Source: Limnobacter sp. MED105
Lineage (GTDB): Bacteria > Pseudomonadota > Gammaproteobacteria > Burkholderiales > Burkholderiaceae_B
Length of the DNA: 64,000 nt
Assembly (NCBI RefSeq): GCF_000170915.1
Contig: NZ_ABCT01000014.1
Location: 38,569 to 102,568, forward strand
Direction of reading: 5' to 3'
Part shown: positions 18,310 to 26,968 of the stretch, in pieces
How the letters are laid out: every line of letters begins with the position of its first letter
How positions within the stretch are numbered: position 1 is the stretch's first letter
Position numbers and translations under genes: made by a program
Notes under the pieces: model-generated
Seen by the model: the letters and a program-made list of their open reading frames with translations, nothing else
Databases searched by the model: none
What the model was told of the DNA's origin: nothing

Positions 18310-19110
18310 ATGGACCCTTGGATGGAAGCGATCAAGCACGATGTCACCAAGCAAGATGCCTTGAGAAATGCCTTGTACCTAAGCACTCCCGCGCGTGCGC
18401 AGGCCCCGTCACTGGAGGTTTGCCTGGCAAAAACGGCCGCTGAAGTACTGGAGGCCCAAAAATTACGTTTCAATATTTTTTCTGAAGAATATGGTGCAGA
18501 TCTGGGTAGTAACGGGATTGATCATGATGTGTTTGATGCCTACTGTGATCACCTTCTTGTAAGAAACAGTCAAACCGGCGAAGTCGTGGGTACCTACCGC
18601 ATTCTCGCGCCAGAAAACGCAGCGCGCCTGAAATGCTGGTACTCGGAAACCGAGTTTTTCATGAACCGCATTGAACGGCTTCGCAAAACAACGGTGGAAG
18701 TAGGCCGGTCTTGCGTACACCCGGATTACCGCAACGGTGCAGCCATCATGTTGCTGTGGAGTGGCATTGCGCAATATATGAAACTTGGAGGCTACAAGCA
18801 CCTGATCGGTTGCGCCAGCGTAAGCCTGCGGGATGGTGGCCACCAAGCGGCCAGCCTGTTCAAGCAGTTAGAGCCGCACTTGGCTGAAGCAAGCTGCCAG
18901 GTTTTTCCCAAGAACCGTCTGCCGGTCGAGCGCCTGCGTTGCGATGTGGAAATTGAGCCGCCACCTTTGGTGAAAGGCTATTTGCGGCTTGGTGCCGTGG
19001 TGTGTGGAGAACCTGCATGGGACCCCGATTTCAACACCGCTGACTTCATGATGCTGTTGTCAATTGACCGCATGAGCCCGCGCTACGCAAGGCACTTTGG
19101 CTTTATCTAA
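18310..19110 (+). CDS. olsB: OlsB-like ornithine N-acyltransferase
   Basis: Probable GNAT-type acyltransferase that moves a 3-hydroxyacyl chain from acyl carrier protein to ornithine, the first step of phosphorus-free ornithine lipids. 266 residues. It has the OlsB/'putative hemolysin' (COG3176) pattern: QKLRFNIFSEEYG, DHDVFDAYCDHLLV, VVGTYRIL, TVEVGRSCVHPDYRNGAAIMLLW and IGCASV. The partner acyltransferase OlsA is not in the window. The start is uncertain: ATG 18310 sits directly behind a hairpin and lacks a clear ribosome-binding site, and ATG 18322 is an alternative. Ornithine lipids are made by many bacteria under phosphate shortage, and polyphosphate genes follow. Related N-acyl amino acid synthases cannot be excluded. 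Confidence 0.75.
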   Translation: MDPWMEAIKHDVTKQDALRNALYLSTPARAQAPSLEVCLAKTAAEVLEAQKLRFNIFSEEYGADLGSNGIDHDVFDAYCDHLLVRNSQTGEVVGTYRILAPENAARLKCWYSETEFFMNRIERLRKTTVEVGRSCVHPDYRNGAAIMLLWSGIAQYMKLGGYKHLIGCASVSLRDGGHQAASLFKQLEPHLAEASCQVFPKNRLPVERLRCDVEIEPPPLVKGYLRLGAVVCGEPAWDPDFNTADFMMLLSIDRMSPRYARHFGFI

Positions 19111-19111
19111 T

Positions 19112-19146
19112 CTGCACCTTTGTGCAGGGCCCGGCTCAACGCCGGG
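19112..19146. terminator. Two hairpins between convergent olsB-like gene and ppx
   Basis: CTGCAC-CTTT-GTGCAG (19112-19127) and CCCGGC-TCAAC-GCCGGG (19130-19146, overlapping the ppx stop) lie in the 25-base gap and ppx 3' end. Neither has a T-run, so termination is likely but unproven. Confidence 0.4.
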
Positions 19147-20635
19147 TCAGTAGCTCCAGCTCAAGCCCTATTCTTTGCCACTGCTCAACCTCAGTTTCAA
19201 GGCTGTACTGCGTCAGTGGGTGGGTTATAAGCCAGTTTTTGGGCACACTGAGTTGAATGCCTTGTTCAAGCAATTTCACCTTGAGTTCTGGCAAAGCTTC
19301 CACTTCCCTTCGGCGTAAAAACAACGCAGCCAAGCGTAAGCACATAGGCGCCGCCCAGTGAACTGCAGTGTTGGCAATGTCGCTGACCTTGCCCAGTTTT
19401 CCGTTGTGCGCCAATACCCAGGTTGAAAGCAGTTGTTGTTCCCGCTTCGAGAACCCGGGCATGTCGGCATTGCTGAGAATGTATGCCGCATGTTTGTGAT
19501 GGCCATTGTGACCAATTGACAAGCCTATTTCGTGCAACATGGCTGCCCAATGCAACATGGGTAGCTGTTCTTTTAACTCGGGCAATTGCTTCATCAGTTG
19601 TTTGAACAATAACTCAGCCAGTACTTTGACTTTGCCCGCATGTTTGCTGTCAATCTTGTAACGGTGCAGAAACTGGGCTACCGTAATTTCGCGCATGTCT
19701 TCGTTGTGCTGACGGCCTAGCATGTCGTAGAGCAAACCTTGGCGCAGTGCGCCATCGGTCACGTCCATGTGCTCAATTTCAAGCTCTTCAAATACGGCAC
19801 TCATCACCGCAAGACCACCTGGCATCATGGGCAGGCGGTCTACTTTCAATCCATCCAGCGTAATGTTGTCAAGGTGCCCAGCGGCAGTGACGTGTTCGCG
19901 GATGAGTCGTAATCCCTCGGCAGACATACCATGTTGGGTGAAGCCATTGGAAACGCAAATTTCGGCCAGGGCCCTCGCCGTGCCTGAGGAGCCGATGGCA
20001 TGGGTCCAGCCCATGTCCAGCATTTGGCGGCGCAGCACAGCCACTTCCTTGCGAGCTGCCATGACCGCGTTTTTCATGGCACGGGGGCTGATGCTGCCGT
20101 CAGCAAAGTATTGTTGGGCTGTGCTCACACAGCCAATGTACAAACTCTCCATGGCTTCGGGTTCGTAGTCTTCACCAATGATGAATTCTGTAGAGCCGCC
20201 ACCAATGTCGACCACCAGGCGTTTGCCCTGACCAATGGGCAACTGGTGGGCCACGCCGCAGTACACGAGGCGGGCTTCTTCTACGCCTGAAATAACATCA
20301 ATCGGGAAGCCCAGCGCTGCTTCAGCTTTGGTGATGAATTCCACAGCGTTGCGAGCAACGCGCACCGCGTTGGTGGCCACAGCACGCACTTCACCGGGTT
20401 TAAAAGAACGCAGGCGTTCGCCAAAACGGCTCAGTGCACCCAAGGCGCGCTCTTGGGAGGCATCGTCAAGGTGTTTCTGGGCGTTTAGGCCTGCACCCAA
20501 ACGAACGGGTTCGCGCAGGGTGTCGATGATGTAAATTTGAGATTGACCGTTGAGTTCTTCTACCCGGGCAACAATCATGCGAAAGCTGCTTGAACCCATG
20601 TCTACGGCGGCAATCAACTGACGTTGCTTGGACAT
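19136..20635 (-). CDS. ppx: Exopolyphosphatase (Ppx/GppA family)
   Basis: Releases phosphate from the ends of polyphosphate chains; related enzymes hydrolyse pppGpp. 499 residues, matching full-length Ppx. The N-terminal actin-like ATPase fold shows AVDMGSSSFRMIVAR (phosphate loop 1), the catalytic-region Glu in SGVEEARLVYCGV, and DIGGGSTEFIIG (phosphate loop 2). The C-terminal HD-like helical region holds LHEIGLSIGHNGHHKHAAYIL. It is divergent from ppk1 with ~144 bases between starts, so synthesis and breakdown of polyphosphate share one control region. Ppx versus GppA is judged from length and the ppk neighbour. Confidence 0.93.
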   Translation of the reverse strand: MSKQRQLIAAVDMGSSSFRMIVARVEELNGQSQIYIIDTLREPVRLGAGLNAQKHLDDASQERALGALSRFGERLRSFKPGEVRAVATNAVRVARNAVEFITKAEAALGFPIDVISGVEEARLVYCGVAHQLPIGQGKRLVVDIGGGSTEFIIGEDYEPEAMESLYIGCVSTAQQYFADGSISPRAMKNAVMAARKEVAVLRRQMLDMGWTHAIGSSGTARALAEICVSNGFTQHGMSAEGLRLIREHVTAAGHLDNITLDGLKVDRLPMMPGGLAVMSAVFEELEIEHMDVTDGALRQGLLYDMLGRQHNEDMREITVAQFLHRYKIDSKHAGKVKVLAELLFKQLMKQLPELKEQLPMLHWAAMLHEIGLSIGHNGHHKHAAYILSNADMPGFSKREQQLLSTWVLAHNGKLGKVSDIANTAVHWAAPMCLRLAALFLRRREVEALPELKVKLLEQGIQLSVPKNWLITHPLTQYSLETEVEQWQRIGLELELLTRR

Positions 20636-20724
20636 TGTTTGTTCTGTGTTTCAGGTCAGGCGCTAGGATGCCACAAATGCAGCACACTGGCTTTGTTTGT
20701 AGCCATTTGACCACTTTCAAATGT

Positions 20725-20742
20725 TTGTCACAATTTTGAAAT
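20725..20742. promoter_or_regulatory. Weak candidate Pho box between ppx and ppk1
   Basis: The 7+4+7 arrangement TTGTCAC-AATT-TTGAAAT resembles the PhoB direct-repeat site (two CTGTCAT-like halves 11 bases apart), with roughly 12 of 18 positions matching. It lies 38-55 bases before the ppk1 start. This is by-eye matching only. Confidence 0.3.
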
Positions 20743-20779
20743 ACCATCAAGGGTAACGCATCCACACTTGGAGTATTGC

Positions 20780-22921
20780 TTGAAAGTAGCCGCTGTCTCT
20801 GACGTAGCACCCAACAAAGAATTGTTTCTAAACCGCGAGTTGGGCGTTTTGGCCTTCAACCGCCGGGTTTTGGCCATGGCAGAAGACCAAAGCGTGCCAT
20901 TGCTGGAGCGTTTGAAGTATCTGTGTATCGTGTCTAGCAATATGGACGAATTTTTTGAAATTCGGGTGTCAGGGTTGCAGGAGCAAATCCGGCAGAACCC
21001 GGAATTCAAAGACAAAGACGGCTTGAGCGCCCTGGAAACCTTGCACAAGGTGTCAGTGGCCTCGCAAGAAATTGTGGAGCAGCAATACCGTTTGCTCAAT
21101 GAATCGGTGTTGCCTGCCATGCGGGATGAGGGCATCGCCCTGATGACCCTGGCCACATGGAATGAAGAGCAGGCGCATTGGGCGCGTCAGTATTTCAGGC
21201 ACGAAGTATTGCCGGTATTAACCCCGATTGGGTTGGACCCGGCGCACCCGTTTCCACGCGTGTTGAACAAGTCGCTGAACTTTGCTGTTGAATTGACTGG
21301 CCATGACGCTTTTGGGCGTGCATCGAATGTGGCGATTGTGCAGGCACCAAGAGCGCTGCCACGGCTTATACGAATGCCTTCTAATTTGTCGGGCTACGAG
21401 CATGGCTTTGTGATGCTGACGTCTATATTGCAGGCCTTCATTCCAGAATTGTTCCCAGGCATGGAAGTGCATGGCGTGTATCAGTTTCGTGTTACCCGCA
21501 ACAGCGACCTGTATGTGGATGAAGAAGAAATTACCAACTTGCGCGTGGCTTTGCAGGGCGAATTGTCGCAACGACACTTCGGGGATGCGGTGCGCCTTGA
21601 GGTAAGCGATCAAACCTCGCCCGACATGACCGCCCGTTTGTTGAAAGAGTTTGGGCTGCCTGAACAGGCGTTGTACCGTGTCAATGGCCCAGTGAATCTG
21701 GTTCGTCTGATGCAGTTGCCCGACTGGGTGGATCGCCCTGACTTGAAGTTTGCGCCGTTCGCCCCGGGTCGTCCCGATGCGCTGGTGAAACAGCCCGACA
21801 TTTTCAAGGCCATTCAGAAGGGGGATGTGCTGCTGCACCACCCCTACCAAAGTTTCAGCCCAGTGCTGGAGTTTATTAAGAAGGCGGCGACCGATCCCGA
21901 TGTAGTTGCGATCAAGCAAACCATTTACCGCACGGGTACCGAATCGGTGCTGATGGACAGTCTGTTGGCGGCGGCGCGAAGCGGCAAGGAAGTGACAGTG
22001 GTGCTGGAATTAATGGCCCGTTTTGATGAAGAGGCCAATATCAACTGGGCCTCGAAACTGGAGCGGGTAGGCGCACACGTTGTATACGGCGTGGTTGGCC
22101 AAAAAACCCATGCAAAAATGCTGATGGTGGTTCGCCGTGAAAAAACCGAAACAGGCAAGGTGGTTTTGCGCCGCTATGTGCACTTGGGTACTGGAAATTA
22201 CCACCCAAAAACCGCACGCCTGTACACCGACTTCGGTCTGTTTTCTTGCGATGAATCGCTGGGCCATGACGTGCATGAAGTGTTTAATCACCTGACGGGA
22301 CTGGGCCGTGCTCGCAAACTGAACAAAATATGGAATTCACCGTTCAATCTGCACAGCAACGTAGTGATCGCAGTGCGCAAGGAAGCTGAATTGGCCAAGG
22401 CCGGGAAGAAGTGCAGGATCATGGCGCGCATGAATGCCCTGCTGGAGCCACACCTGATCAACGAGCTGTATGAAGCTTCGCAGGCTGGAGTAAAGATTGA
22501 CCTGATTGTTAGGGGTGTGTGTGCATTGCGCCCGGGCGTTCCGGGCTTGAGCGACAACATCACCGTGAGGTCGGTGGTAGGCCGCTTGCTCGAGCACAGC
22601 CGGGTGTTCTATTTCAGCAACGATGGTGAGGAGGAGGTGTACATTTCCAGCGCAGACTGGATGGACAGAAATTTCTTCCGGCGTGTTGAGCTGGCTGTAC
22701 CCGTTACGGACAAAAAACTGAAGAAGCGGGTAATTGACGAAGGTTTAAAAGCGTTGCTTGCAGACAATATTCTGGCGTGGGTGATGGATTCTCAGGGCAA
22801 TTACACCCGTAAGAAACCCACCGGGGCTCGCCGCATGAATTCGCAAAACTATTTGTTGAGCACTTTGGCAGCCAGTTTCACTGATCACAGCGAACCGAGC
22901 AACCCAGCAACACCGGTTTGA
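20780..22921 (+). CDS. ppk1: Polyphosphate kinase 1
   Basis: Reversibly polymerises the terminal phosphate of ATP into polyphosphate, at the membrane or in the cytoplasm. 713 residues from TTG 20780, chosen because GGAG lies 6 bases upstream and no ATG fits; the frame reaches TTG 20768. The N-terminal domain begins FLNRELGVLAFNRRVL and includes SSNMDEFFEIRVSGL. The two phospholipase-D-like C-terminal domains carry KQTIYRTG, THAKMLMV (His444) and GNYHPKTARLYTD (His475, the expected autophosphorylated residue), then LIVRGVCALRPGVPGLSDNI and SADWMDRNFFRRVE. It converges on relA with 6 bases between stops. Confidence 0.96.
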   Translation: MKVAAVSDVAPNKELFLNRELGVLAFNRRVLAMAEDQSVPLLERLKYLCIVSSNMDEFFEIRVSGLQEQIRQNPEFKDKDGLSALETLHKVSVASQEIVEQQYRLLNESVLPAMRDEGIALMTLATWNEEQAHWARQYFRHEVLPVLTPIGLDPAHPFPRVLNKSLNFAVELTGHDAFGRASNVAIVQAPRALPRLIRMPSNLSGYEHGFVMLTSILQAFIPELFPGMEVHGVYQFRVTRNSDLYVDEEEITNLRVALQGELSQRHFGDAVRLEVSDQTSPDMTARLLKEFGLPEQALYRVNGPVNLVRLMQLPDWVDRPDLKFAPFAPGRPDALVKQPDIFKAIQKGDVLLHHPYQSFSPVLEFIKKAATDPDVVAIKQTIYRTGTESVLMDSLLAAARSGKEVTVVLELMARFDEEANINWASKLERVGAHVVYGVVGQKTHAKMLMVVRREKTETGKVVLRRYVHLGTGNYHPKTARLYTDFGLFSCDESLGHDVHEVFNHLTGLGRARKLNKIWNSPFNLHSNVVIAVRKEAELAKAGKKCRIMARMNALLEPHLINELYEASQAGVKIDLIVRGVCALRPGVPGLSDNITVRSVVGRLLEHSRVFYFSNDGEEEVYISSADWMDRNFFRRVELAVPVTDKKLKKRVIDEGLKALLADNILAWVMDSQGNYTRKKPTGARRMNSQNYLLSTLAASFTDHSEPSNPATPV

Positions 22922-22927
22922 TCGGTT

Positions 22928-25222
22928 TTAACGTCGCCGTACTTCAAACACACCGTTGATTTCCAGCAAGTGAGTGAGCGCCCCTCGTAGCTGCTCACCA
23001 CTGCTGACTTCAGCGGTGAATTGCATTTTGGCCACTCCGCGTTGGGTTTCTGTTTGTACGCCAATCACGTTGATTTTGTCTTTTGAAAACACCTCGGTGA
23101 TGTCGCGCAGCAAACCCTGCCTGTCGTTTGCGGTCACTGCAATGTCCACGGGATAGTGCAATCCCGAGGATTCTCCCCAGGTTGTTTCGATCAAGCGTTC
23201 GGGCTGCCGGCGCATTACTTCAGCCAAATTGGAACAGCCTAGCCGGTGAATGGATACGCCTTTGCCGCGGGTGACAAAACCAATGATGGGGTCGGGTGGT
23301 GCAGGGCGACAGCACCGTGCCAGATTGGTCATCAGTGTGCTGACACCCACCACCAGTACGCCTGATTCTTTGCCAGCCGTTTGGCCGGACGATCCTGGTT
23401 TGCGTTTGTTGAGTATTTCAACCTGTTCTTCATCAGACAGGGGACCTGTAGGTTGCAGGTCGGCGCGCAATGCGTTTTCAATGGCGCGCGGCCGTATTTC
23501 CTCTCGGGCCAAGGCCACATACAAATCATCGGGTTTTTCGTACCCCAACTTCTGGGCTAGCAGTTCCAGGTTTTGTGCGGTTTGCCCAATCCGTTGCAGT
23601 TCGCGCTCGGCAATCGCACGGCCGCGTTCAAGCGTTTCTTTGCGTTCTTGCTGTGCAAACCACTGCTTTACTTTTTGACGAGCGCGGTGGCTGATCAGGT
23701 ACTTTTGCGTGGGGTTTAGCCAGTCGCGCGAGGGGCCTGTGGCAGCATCGCCCCGAGCACTCACAATTTCAACAGTTTGGCCATTGTCCAAGGGTGTATT
23801 CAGTTGCACCATTTGCCCGTTTACCTTGGCGCCACGGCACCGGTGACCTAGCTCGGTGTGCACGTGGTAAGCGAAATCAAGTGGGGTGCTGCCCGTAGGC
23901 AATTCAACCACTTTGGCCTGCGGCGTGAACACGTAGACCCGGTCGTTCAGCGCGCTGGTTTTCATTTCTTGCGCCCAGTCGCTGGCTTCACCCATGGTGT
24001 CGGTGACGTCTTTTTGCCAGGCCAATAGCTGGCGCAACAGGGCAATGCGCTCTTCAAACTGGCCTTCAGCGCGGCTCTCGCCGGTGTAGCCGTCTTTGCC
24101 CGATTCTTTGTAGCGCCAGTGCGCCGCCACACCATATTCAGCAAACTGGTGCATGGCTTCCGTGCGAATTTGCACTTCCAGCGTTTTGCCTGTTTCGTCC
24201 TGCACCACGGTGTGCAGGCTTTGGTAGCCATTCGGTTTGGGTTTGCTGATGTAGTCGTCGAATTCTTCGGAAATGGGGGTCCACAAATTGTGGACAATGC
24301 CCAATGCGGTGTAGCAGTCGTCGACTGTGTCTACAATCACACGGCATGCGCGCACGTCGTACAGCTTGTCGAAGCTGATGCCCTTGCCGCGCATCTTGTT
24401 CCAGATGCTGTAAATGTGTTTTGGGCGTCCGCTGATTTCGCAATGAATACCCGCCAGCAACAGGTTCTCTTTGATGCTGGCCATGGCCGATTCAATAAAA
24501 GCTTCACGTTCGACGCGCTTTTCATCGAGCATTTTGGCCACGTTCTTGTACGTGTTGGGTTGCAAAATGCGAAAAGACAAATCCTCGAGTTCCCACTTCA
24601 GTTGCCACAAACCCAAGCGGTTGGCCAAGGGGGCATACAGATCAAGGGTTTCTTGCGCGTGCGATACGGCATAAGGCCACAAGGAGCCTTTCTCGTTCTT
24701 GATGTCCTCGTGGCTGGTAAAGTGCCGCAAGGTTTGCAGGCGAGAGCACAAACGAATCATGATGACTCGAATGTCGGTGGACATGGCCAGCAACATTTTG
24801 CGCAGGGTTTCAATTTGGTCTGCCCACCGCAGGGTTTCAATGGTGGTACGAGTGGCGCTTGGCCCTACCATGGAACGCATTTTGAAAAGCTTGCGCAGGC
24901 TGGCCAGCATGCGGCCTACCTCATCACCAAACTTTTTCTCCATTTGGCTTTCAAGGTGCTTGTCAAAAAACACCAGTGGCCCCAGGGCACCTGCGATGCG
25001 GGTGTTGGCATCGGCGCGCAACTCCGCCAACAGGTCTGCCACGGCCAACATATGTTGAATGGCGGGCTCTTGCGTATCCAGAATGTGGTCTGCCGCGTGC
25101 AGCCGCGCATAGTTCAGGGCTTCTTCAACACGGGCGGCATCAAATTTGTTTAACAACACCAGGGCAGGCGCAGAAGCGCCGCCTTTTTTCTCAGAGCCCA
25201 GTGTTGATGAAACTGAAACCAT
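22928..25222 (-). CDS. relA: RelA, (p)ppGpp synthetase I (hydrolase domain inactive)
   Basis: Makes (p)ppGpp on ribosomes stalled with uncharged tRNA, the stringent response. 764 residues: a pseudo-HD domain (~45-200), the synthetase (~250-370) with GRPKHIYSIWNKM and YDVRACRVIV, TGS (~430-490), a zinc-finger-like region with ARCCRP, and a C-terminal ACT domain. Two features separate it from SpoT/Rel bifunctional enzymes: the HD metal motif (HDxxED) is absent around ALGPLVFFDKH, and the synthetase carries E-F-D-D (320-323), the EXDD form of synthetase-only RelA, where bifunctional enzymes have RXKD. No clear ribosome-binding site precedes ATG 25222. It follows the alpha/beta hydrolase gene by 30 bases on the same strand. 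Confidence 0.95.
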   Translation of the reverse strand: MVSVSSTLGSEKKGGASAPALVLLNKFDAARVEEALNYARLHAADHILDTQEPAIQHMLAVADLLAELRADANTRIAGALGPLVFFDKHLESQMEKKFGDEVGRMLASLRKLFKMRSMVGPSATRTTIETLRWADQIETLRKMLLAMSTDIRVIMIRLCSRLQTLRHFTSHEDIKNEKGSLWPYAVSHAQETLDLYAPLANRLGLWQLKWELEDLSFRILQPNTYKNVAKMLDEKRVEREAFIESAMASIKENLLLAGIHCEISGRPKHIYSIWNKMRGKGISFDKLYDVRACRVIVDTVDDCYTALGIVHNLWTPISEEFDDYISKPKPNGYQSLHTVVQDETGKTLEVQIRTEAMHQFAEYGVAAHWRYKESGKDGYTGESRAEGQFEERIALLRQLLAWQKDVTDTMGEASDWAQEMKTSALNDRVYVFTPQAKVVELPTGSTPLDFAYHVHTELGHRCRGAKVNGQMVQLNTPLDNGQTVEIVSARGDAATGPSRDWLNPTQKYLISHRARQKVKQWFAQQERKETLERGRAIAERELQRIGQTAQNLELLAQKLGYEKPDDLYVALAREEIRPRAIENALRADLQPTGPLSDEEQVEILNKRKPGSSGQTAGKESGVLVVGVSTLMTNLARCCRPAPPDPIIGFVTRGKGVSIHRLGCSNLAEVMRRQPERLIETTWGESSGLHYPVDIAVTANDRQGLLRDITEVFSKDKINVIGVQTETQRGVAKMQFTAEVSSGEQLRGALTHLLEINGVFEVRRR

Positions 25223-25252
25223 GTGTGTTTGGGTGGATTCGTTAAGATCAGT

Positions 25253-26113
25253 TTAAAACAAAAAATCGCGAACAATATTAATTTGCTCGTTCTGCATGAA
25301 AGTAGGGGCATGGCCAACGCCGTGCACCTCGATAACGCGTGGCCTGGGGCCACGTTGACTCATTTCCGCCACTGTTTGTTTTGATAGAAGGTCGGAGTGT
25401 TCTCCGCGCACGACCAGTGTGTCGGCTTGGATGGCGTCAAATGCCGCCCAAAGCGCGGTTTCATGCAGCAAGGTGGTGGATTCTGACAGGTTTTGAAACG
25501 CTTGGCCGATGGCCGGGTCGTAGTGTAGATGCCAATGTCCGTTTTTTTCAATCAGCACCGAGTCGCACAATTCGTTCCATTGGGGTTCTGTATGAGGACC
25601 AAAAGGTTGGGATATCGTACGAATGTAGTGTCGCGCTTCTTGAAGCGTTTGAAATTGAACGGGTTTGCCGACGTAGTCGCCAATCCGTTGCAACGCGCCA
25701 AAGTTCAGGCTTGGGCCCACATCGTTCAGTATCAGTTTTCGAATTGGATTGTTGGGCAGGCTTGCGTAACCCATGCCGATCAACCCCCCCATGGAAGTGC
25801 CAAACCAATCCAGTGTGCCTGCGTTCAAGCGGGCGACCAAGGCCACGCAGGCACTTACGTAGGTGGGTACACCATACAGCGTAGGGTCGGGCAGCCAATC
25901 CGATCTTCCGCGGCCAGGCATGTCGGCTGCAACTACGCGCAGGTTTTTTCCAAGAGCTTGGGCCATGGTTTCAAAGTCGGCACTGCTGCGGGTCAGTCCA
26001 TGCACACACAACAACACATGTGGGTTGTCGGGGTCGCCCCATTCGCGGTAGGCTAATTTGTGCAAACCATGTGGGCTCAACCATTGCACAGTGTGCAAGC
26101 GCGCTGTCAGCAT
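25253..26113 (-). CDS. Alpha/beta-fold hydrolase
   Basis: 286-residue cytoplasmic hydrolase with a complete catalytic triad: nucleophile Ser107 in the elbow GTSMGG, Asp241 in GEHSDLL and His268 in GVGHAPTF. The oxyanion loop is HGLTRSS (residues 38-44). Substrate unknown; esterases, haloperoxidase-like and polyhydroxyalkanoate-oligomer hydrolases share this pattern. It is divergent from the 3-hydroxybutyrate dehydrogenase gene (72 bases between starts), which makes a hydroxybutyrate-ester substrate an attractive but untested idea. It lies 30 bases upstream of relA on the same strand, so the two may be cotranscribed. Confidence 0.88.
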   Translation of the reverse strand: MLTARLHTVQWLSPHGLHKLAYREWGDPDNPHVLLCVHGLTRSSADFETMAQALGKNLRVVAADMPGRGRSDWLPDPTLYGVPTYVSACVALVARLNAGTLDWFGTSMGGLIGMGYASLPNNPIRKLILNDVGPSLNFGALQRIGDYVGKPVQFQTLQEARHYIRTISQPFGPHTEPQWNELCDSVLIEKNGHWHLHYDPAIGQAFQNLSESTTLLHETALWAAFDAIQADTLVVRGEHSDLLSKQTVAEMSQRGPRPRVIEVHGVGHAPTFMQNEQINIVRDFLF

Positions 26114-26185
26114 TGTTCAATACCCTCCTTGTCATTGTTGTTGTCTTCAGTATTTCAGAGTTTATTCATTAGAAGAGGTTCATCC

Positions 26186-26968
26186 GTGGATTTTAAGAAC
26201 ATGAATGCATTGGTCACCGGCTCAACCAGTGGTATCGGTTTGGGTATTGCCCAACGGTTGGCTGCCAAGGGTGTGAATGTGATGCTCAATGGCTTTGGTA
26301 CGCCCGAGCAAATTGAATCAGCCAAACAAAGCATTGCTGCCCACGGTGTGAAAGTGGGTTACCACGGCGCTGATTTAAGCAAAGTGGCCGAAGTAGAAGA
26401 CCTGGTCAAGAGCACTGAGCAGTTGTTTGGCCAAGTGGATGTATTGGTGAACAACGCCGGTATTCAGCATGTGTCTCCCGTGGAAAGTTTTGATCCTGCC
26501 AAGTGGGATGCCGTCATCGCGATTAATTTGAGTGCTGCATTTCACACCACTCGTTTGGTACTGCCCGGCATGCAAGCACGCAATTGGGGGCGTATTGTGA
26601 ACATTGCGTCTGCGCATGGTTTGGTGGCCTCGGCCAACAAGTCGGCGTATGTAGCGGCCAAACACGGGATTGTCGGGTTGACCAAGGTAGTTGCTTTGGA
26701 AAATGCAAAGACAGGCGTTACCTGTAACGCGGTTTGCCCTGGCTGGGTGCTTACACCCTTGGTGCAGGCGCAGGTTGATGCACGTGCGGTGCGGGAAGGC
26801 GTCTCTGTTGAAGAGGCGAAAGTAGGATTGCTGAGTGAAAAACAACCTTCGCAAGAGTTTGTGACACCTGAACAGTTGGGCGGCTTGGTGGTGTTTTTAT
26901 GTTCCGACGATGCGCAGGAAGTGCGGGGCGCGGCGTGGAATATGGACGGCGGATGGGTGGCGCAGTAA
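26186..26968 (+). CDS. bdhA: D-3-hydroxybutyrate dehydrogenase
   Basis: NAD-dependent short-chain dehydrogenase that interconverts D-3-hydroxybutyrate and acetoacetate, a step in using polyhydroxybutyrate. 260 residues from GTG 26186, chosen because AGAGG lies 7 bases upstream; the frame remains open to 26060, but that part overlaps the divergent hydrolase start. The cofactor loop TGSTSGIGLGIA, NNAGIQHVSPVESF (typical of the BdhA subfamily), catalytic Ser in NIASAHG and Tyr-Lys in SAYVAAKHG are present. The ending GAAWNMDGGW is also typical. Confidence 0.93.
   Translation: MDFKNMNALVTGSTSGIGLGIAQRLAAKGVNVMLNGFGTPEQIESAKQSIAAHGVKVGYHGADLSKVAEVEDLVKSTEQLFGQVDVLVNNAGIQHVSPVESFDPAKWDAVIAINLSAAFHTTRLVLPGMQARNWGRIVNIASAHGLVASANKSAYVAAKHGIVGLTKVVALENAKTGVTCNAVCPGWVLTPLVQAQVDARAVREGVSVEEAKVGLLSEKQPSQEFVTPEQLGGLVVFLCSDDAQEVRGAAWNMDGGWVAQ

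Noticed and set aside
24119..25153. 344-residue open frame on the plus strand opposite relA
   Set aside because: It is an antisense shadow of relA codon structure; relA has full domain identity and this frame has no recognisable domain or ribosome-binding site.
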